From Candidatus Tectimicrobiota bacterium (GTDB lineage Bacteria > JACPUC01), in the NCBI GenBank assembly GCA_016192455.1, contig JACPUC010000019.1, positions 124,001 to 188,000 on the forward strand: a stretch of DNA of 64,000 nucleotides, in the 5' to 3' direction. The notes beneath the pieces are model-generated. The model searched no databases, was not told the DNA's origin, and worked only from the letters and a program-made list of their open reading frames with translations. Both the position numbers and the translations under genes were made by a program. Positions 62,211 through 64,000 of this stretch are shown one piece after another. How positions within the stretch are numbered: position 1 is the first letter of the stretch; each line of letters begins with the position of its first letter.

Positions 62211-62798
62211 GTGCTGCCGATTTCCATCTCCGATATGCGCGAGAGTGATCTCGATGAGGTCCTCCGCATCGAATGGTCCGTCTTCCCTGAACCCTGGTCG
62301 CGCGCCTCGTTCCTGCACGAACTTCGCGAGCACGGGGCGGCGCATCTCTATGTGGCGCGCAGTCTGGCCGCAGGCGGGGCCGAGTCGGCGGGTTCGGCGC
62401 GTATCGTCGGCTATGCCGGCATGTGGCTGGTGGTGGACGAGGCGCACATCACCACCCTCGCCACTCATCCCGATTACCGGCGTTGTGGGGTCGCGACGCG
62501 TCTGCTCTGGCACCTCTTCACGGTGGCGCGGCAGTGCCGCTGCGTGCGCGCCACGCTCGAGGTGCGTCCCTCCAATGTTGCGGCTCGCCGGCTCTACGAG
62601 ATCTTCGGCTTCCTGGCTGTCGGGCGACGAAAACGCTACTATGCGAGCAGTGGCGAGGATGCGCTCATCTTGTCGCGGGAGGGCCTGGCGGAATCGAACC
62701 CGCAGGTCGCGGCAGGCGGCTTCCTTGAGAAGTCACGGGGCGGCTGCCGAGCCTCCTTCGCCCCTAACCCCGAACCGATCTTGAGAGAGCTAGACTGA
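62211..62798 (+). CDS. rimI: Ribosomal protein S18-alanine N-acetyltransferase (RimI-like)
   Basis: GNAT enzyme, 195 residues. Seen: ESDLDEVLRIEWSVFPEPWS, the RimI start, ITTLATHPDYRRCGVATRLL, where RRCGVA is the acetyl-CoA loop, and LEVRPSNVAARRLYEIFGF. Core ends near residue 155; the last ~40 residues are an extra tail without clear fold. GTG 62211 is taken; ATG 62235 is less likely since it would cut the first strand. Probable partner gene tsaB is not in the window. Confidence 0.85.
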   Translation: MLPISISDMRESDLDEVLRIEWSVFPEPWSRASFLHELREHGAAHLYVARSLAAGGAESAGSARIVGYAGMWLVVDEAHITTLATHPDYRRCGVATRLLWHLFTVARQCRCVRATLEVRPSNVAARRLYEIFGFLAVGRRKRYYASSGEDALILSREGLAESNPQVAAGGFLEKSRGGCRASFAPNPEPILRELD

Positions 62799-62802
62799 TC
62801 TT

Positions 62803-63936
62803 ATGCGGCGGTCGACCAGCGCGCACGCGCGCCAGCTTGCACGCGATCTCGAACGGATGACGCTGCTCCTGGAGCTGCACGTCGAGGTGTCGCAGCTCCT
62901 CATGGCCTCCGAGGGTCTTGAGAGTATCTTCGCGAAGGTGCTTGAAAAGGTCACGCTGGCTCTGGGTGGCGAGCGGGCGCGCTTCCTTCGCTATGATCCG
63001 TCGCACGCCAGCATGGTGACCATCGGAGCCACCGAGGGAACCATGCCGGTGCATGAGCGGGTTGCCCCCCTGCGCTGGCTCGAAAACTCAGCCCACGAGC
63101 CCCCTCCCATCGAGCTCTTCCAGGTTCTCCCCGCCGACGGCGGCAGCGGCGGGACGGTGCGGCTCACCCTGAAGCCGGGCCTGAGCTGCGAGATCAACCT
63201 GGGGGGAGCCGACGGCGAGGAGCGCGCCGTCTTTCTCCTTGCCGCCCATCAGCACCTCTACGGCATGATCGTTGTGCATGGCATCGATACCTCGATCACC
63301 TCCCCGCTGGACGTCAAGTACTTCGATGTCCTGGCGAACCTGCTCGCCCTGGGGCTGCGCAACGCCATGACCCTCGAGGAGACGGAGCGCCTAGCCACCC
63401 GCGACGGCTTGACCGGGGTGTTCAACCATCTTTACTTCCAGGAGTTCCTCGACTGGGCGTTGCATCGCTCCAGCCGTGAACGGCATCCGCTCGTCCTGGT
63501 GATGCTCGATATCGACGACTTCAAGAAAGTCAACGACCGCTTTGGCCACCCGACCGGCGATGAGGTGCTCTGCCGGCTGGCGGAGAGCTTGCAGAACGGG
63601 CTGCGGAAAAGCGACATGGTGGCGCGGTACGGCGGCGAGGAGTTCGTCGTGGTGCTGCCCGCAACGACGGCAAAGCGTGCCCAGCAGCTCATGGATCGCA
63701 TCGCCAAAACGGTCCGACATGGGGTGGAGTTCGAGGAGGCGCCGGACTACGTCATCACTGTCTCCTGCGGCATCGCCGAGTGGGAGGCCCAGGAGCCGAT
63801 CTCGAAGCGCGAGCTCATCGCCCGCGCCGATCAGGCCATGTACTACGGCAAGCGCCACGGCAAGAACTGCACCATCATCTGGACCCCAGTGCTCATGGCC
63901 GGAATGGAGACCGAGCAGCGCACGAGTGAGGCGTGA
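62803..63936 (+). CDS. GAF-GGDEF diguanylate cyclase
   Basis: 377 residues. Helix ~10-35, GAF-like sensor domain (~35-190), then a GGDEF domain (~195-365) with active site GGEEF at 277-281, the metal site DIDDFKKVND and inhibitory RxxD site (RKSD, 268-271) five residues before it. So it should make c-di-GMP from GTP with product inhibition. No membrane segment, so a soluble sensor. ATG 62803 is 4 bases after the rimI stop. c-di-GMP often governs flagellar motility, in keeping with flgM nearby. Confidence 0.93.
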   Translation: MRRSTSAHARQLARDLERMTLLLELHVEVSQLLMASEGLESIFAKVLEKVTLALGGERARFLRYDPSHASMVTIGATEGTMPVHERVAPLRWLENSAHEPPPIELFQVLPADGGSGGTVRLTLKPGLSCEINLGGADGEERAVFLLAAHQHLYGMIVVHGIDTSITSPLDVKYFDVLANLLALGLRNAMTLEETERLATRDGLTGVFNHLYFQEFLDWALHRSSRERHPLVLVMLDIDDFKKVNDRFGHPTGDEVLCRLAESLQNGLRKSDMVARYGGEEFVVVLPATTAKRAQQLMDRIAKTVRHGVEFEEAPDYVITVSCGIAEWEAQEPISKRELIARADQAMYYGKRHGKNCTIIWTPVLMAGMETEQRTSEA

Positions 63937-64000
63937 GAAGGCCTCGCGGCCAATGGGGAAGGAGTAAGGAGGGCAAGGAAGAGCTGGGGAGAAAACCTCC

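Noticed and set aside
62680-62790. tRNA-like 3' end on the minus strand within the rimI tail (TTCGATT with flanking pairs, TCA nearby, recalling tRNA-Sec)
   Set aside because: The T-stem does not pair at the third position and no proper acceptor or anticodon arm can be drawn.

Overview
The window is about 64 kb of GC-rich, gene-dense chromosomal DNA from a Gram-negative bacterium: LpxC, LolA, an NtrY-type sensor, a Rieske/cytochrome b complex and a TAT-targeted Rieske protein are all present. The gene mix (LivK-type binding protein next to hydantoinase subunits, a cytochrome b split into two genes with a multiheme cytochrome c, FlgM, an MshA-like glycosyltransferase) suits an uncultured lineage near Methylomirabilota (NC10/Rokubacteria) or a deltaproteobacterium-like group. 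This placement is inference. I see no prophage, transposase or CRISPR array.

Layout. 0.9-7.7 kb (+): binding protein, HyuA, HyuB with an extra cysteine-rich C-terminal domain, and an isochorismatase-fold amidase, probably for uptake and hydrolysis of a cyclic amide or ureide. 7.8-9.4 kb (-): bifunctional NAD(P)HX repair enzyme. 9.9-14.2 kb (+): a 1451-residue secreted protein with Asp-rich calcium repeats. 14.5-20.5 kb (-): pdxJ, folP, ftsH, tilS and a CAU tRNA. 20.7-30.3 kb (-): a small membrane protein, then the translation operon nusA-infB-DUF503-rbfA-truB-rpsO-pnp. 30.8-39.0 kb (-): envelope and signalling block of DUF4390, NtrY-like kinase, an NtrX-like regulator fused to LpxC, purN, lolA and rseP. 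39.5-44.4 kb (-): sugar-nucleotide epimerase, mutS, ABC ATPase. 44.5-49.7 kb (-): Rieske, two cytochrome b parts and a seven-heme cytochrome c with a triplicated C-terminal domain. 50-54 kb: phosphatase, tRNA-Glu, MFS transporter, tRNA-Gln, DUF554. 54.4-58.5 kb (+): two GNAT-fold proteins, an MshA-like glycosyltransferase and a PIG-L deacetylase behind a good sigma-70 promoter. 58.8-63.9 kb: flgM (-) with a FliA-type promoter, a zinc-ribbon acidic protein, two small unknowns, rimI and a GAF-GGDEF cyclase (+).

The most unusual item is the single 720-residue polypeptide joining an NtrC/NtrX-type response regulator to a complete LpxC. Its AAA+ domain has lost the GAFTGA loop and the Walker B glutamate, while the LpxC metal and catalytic residues are intact. 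The kinase gene lies just upstream on the same strand, so signal input could act directly on lipid A synthesis. Other notable items are the cytochrome c triplication, the MshA/MshB-like pair, a promoter followed at once by an intrinsic terminator in the nusA leader, and an inverted repeat covering the Rieske ribosome binding site. Start codons were often moved inward from the longest reading frame where a Shine-Dalgarno sequence or family length favoured it.
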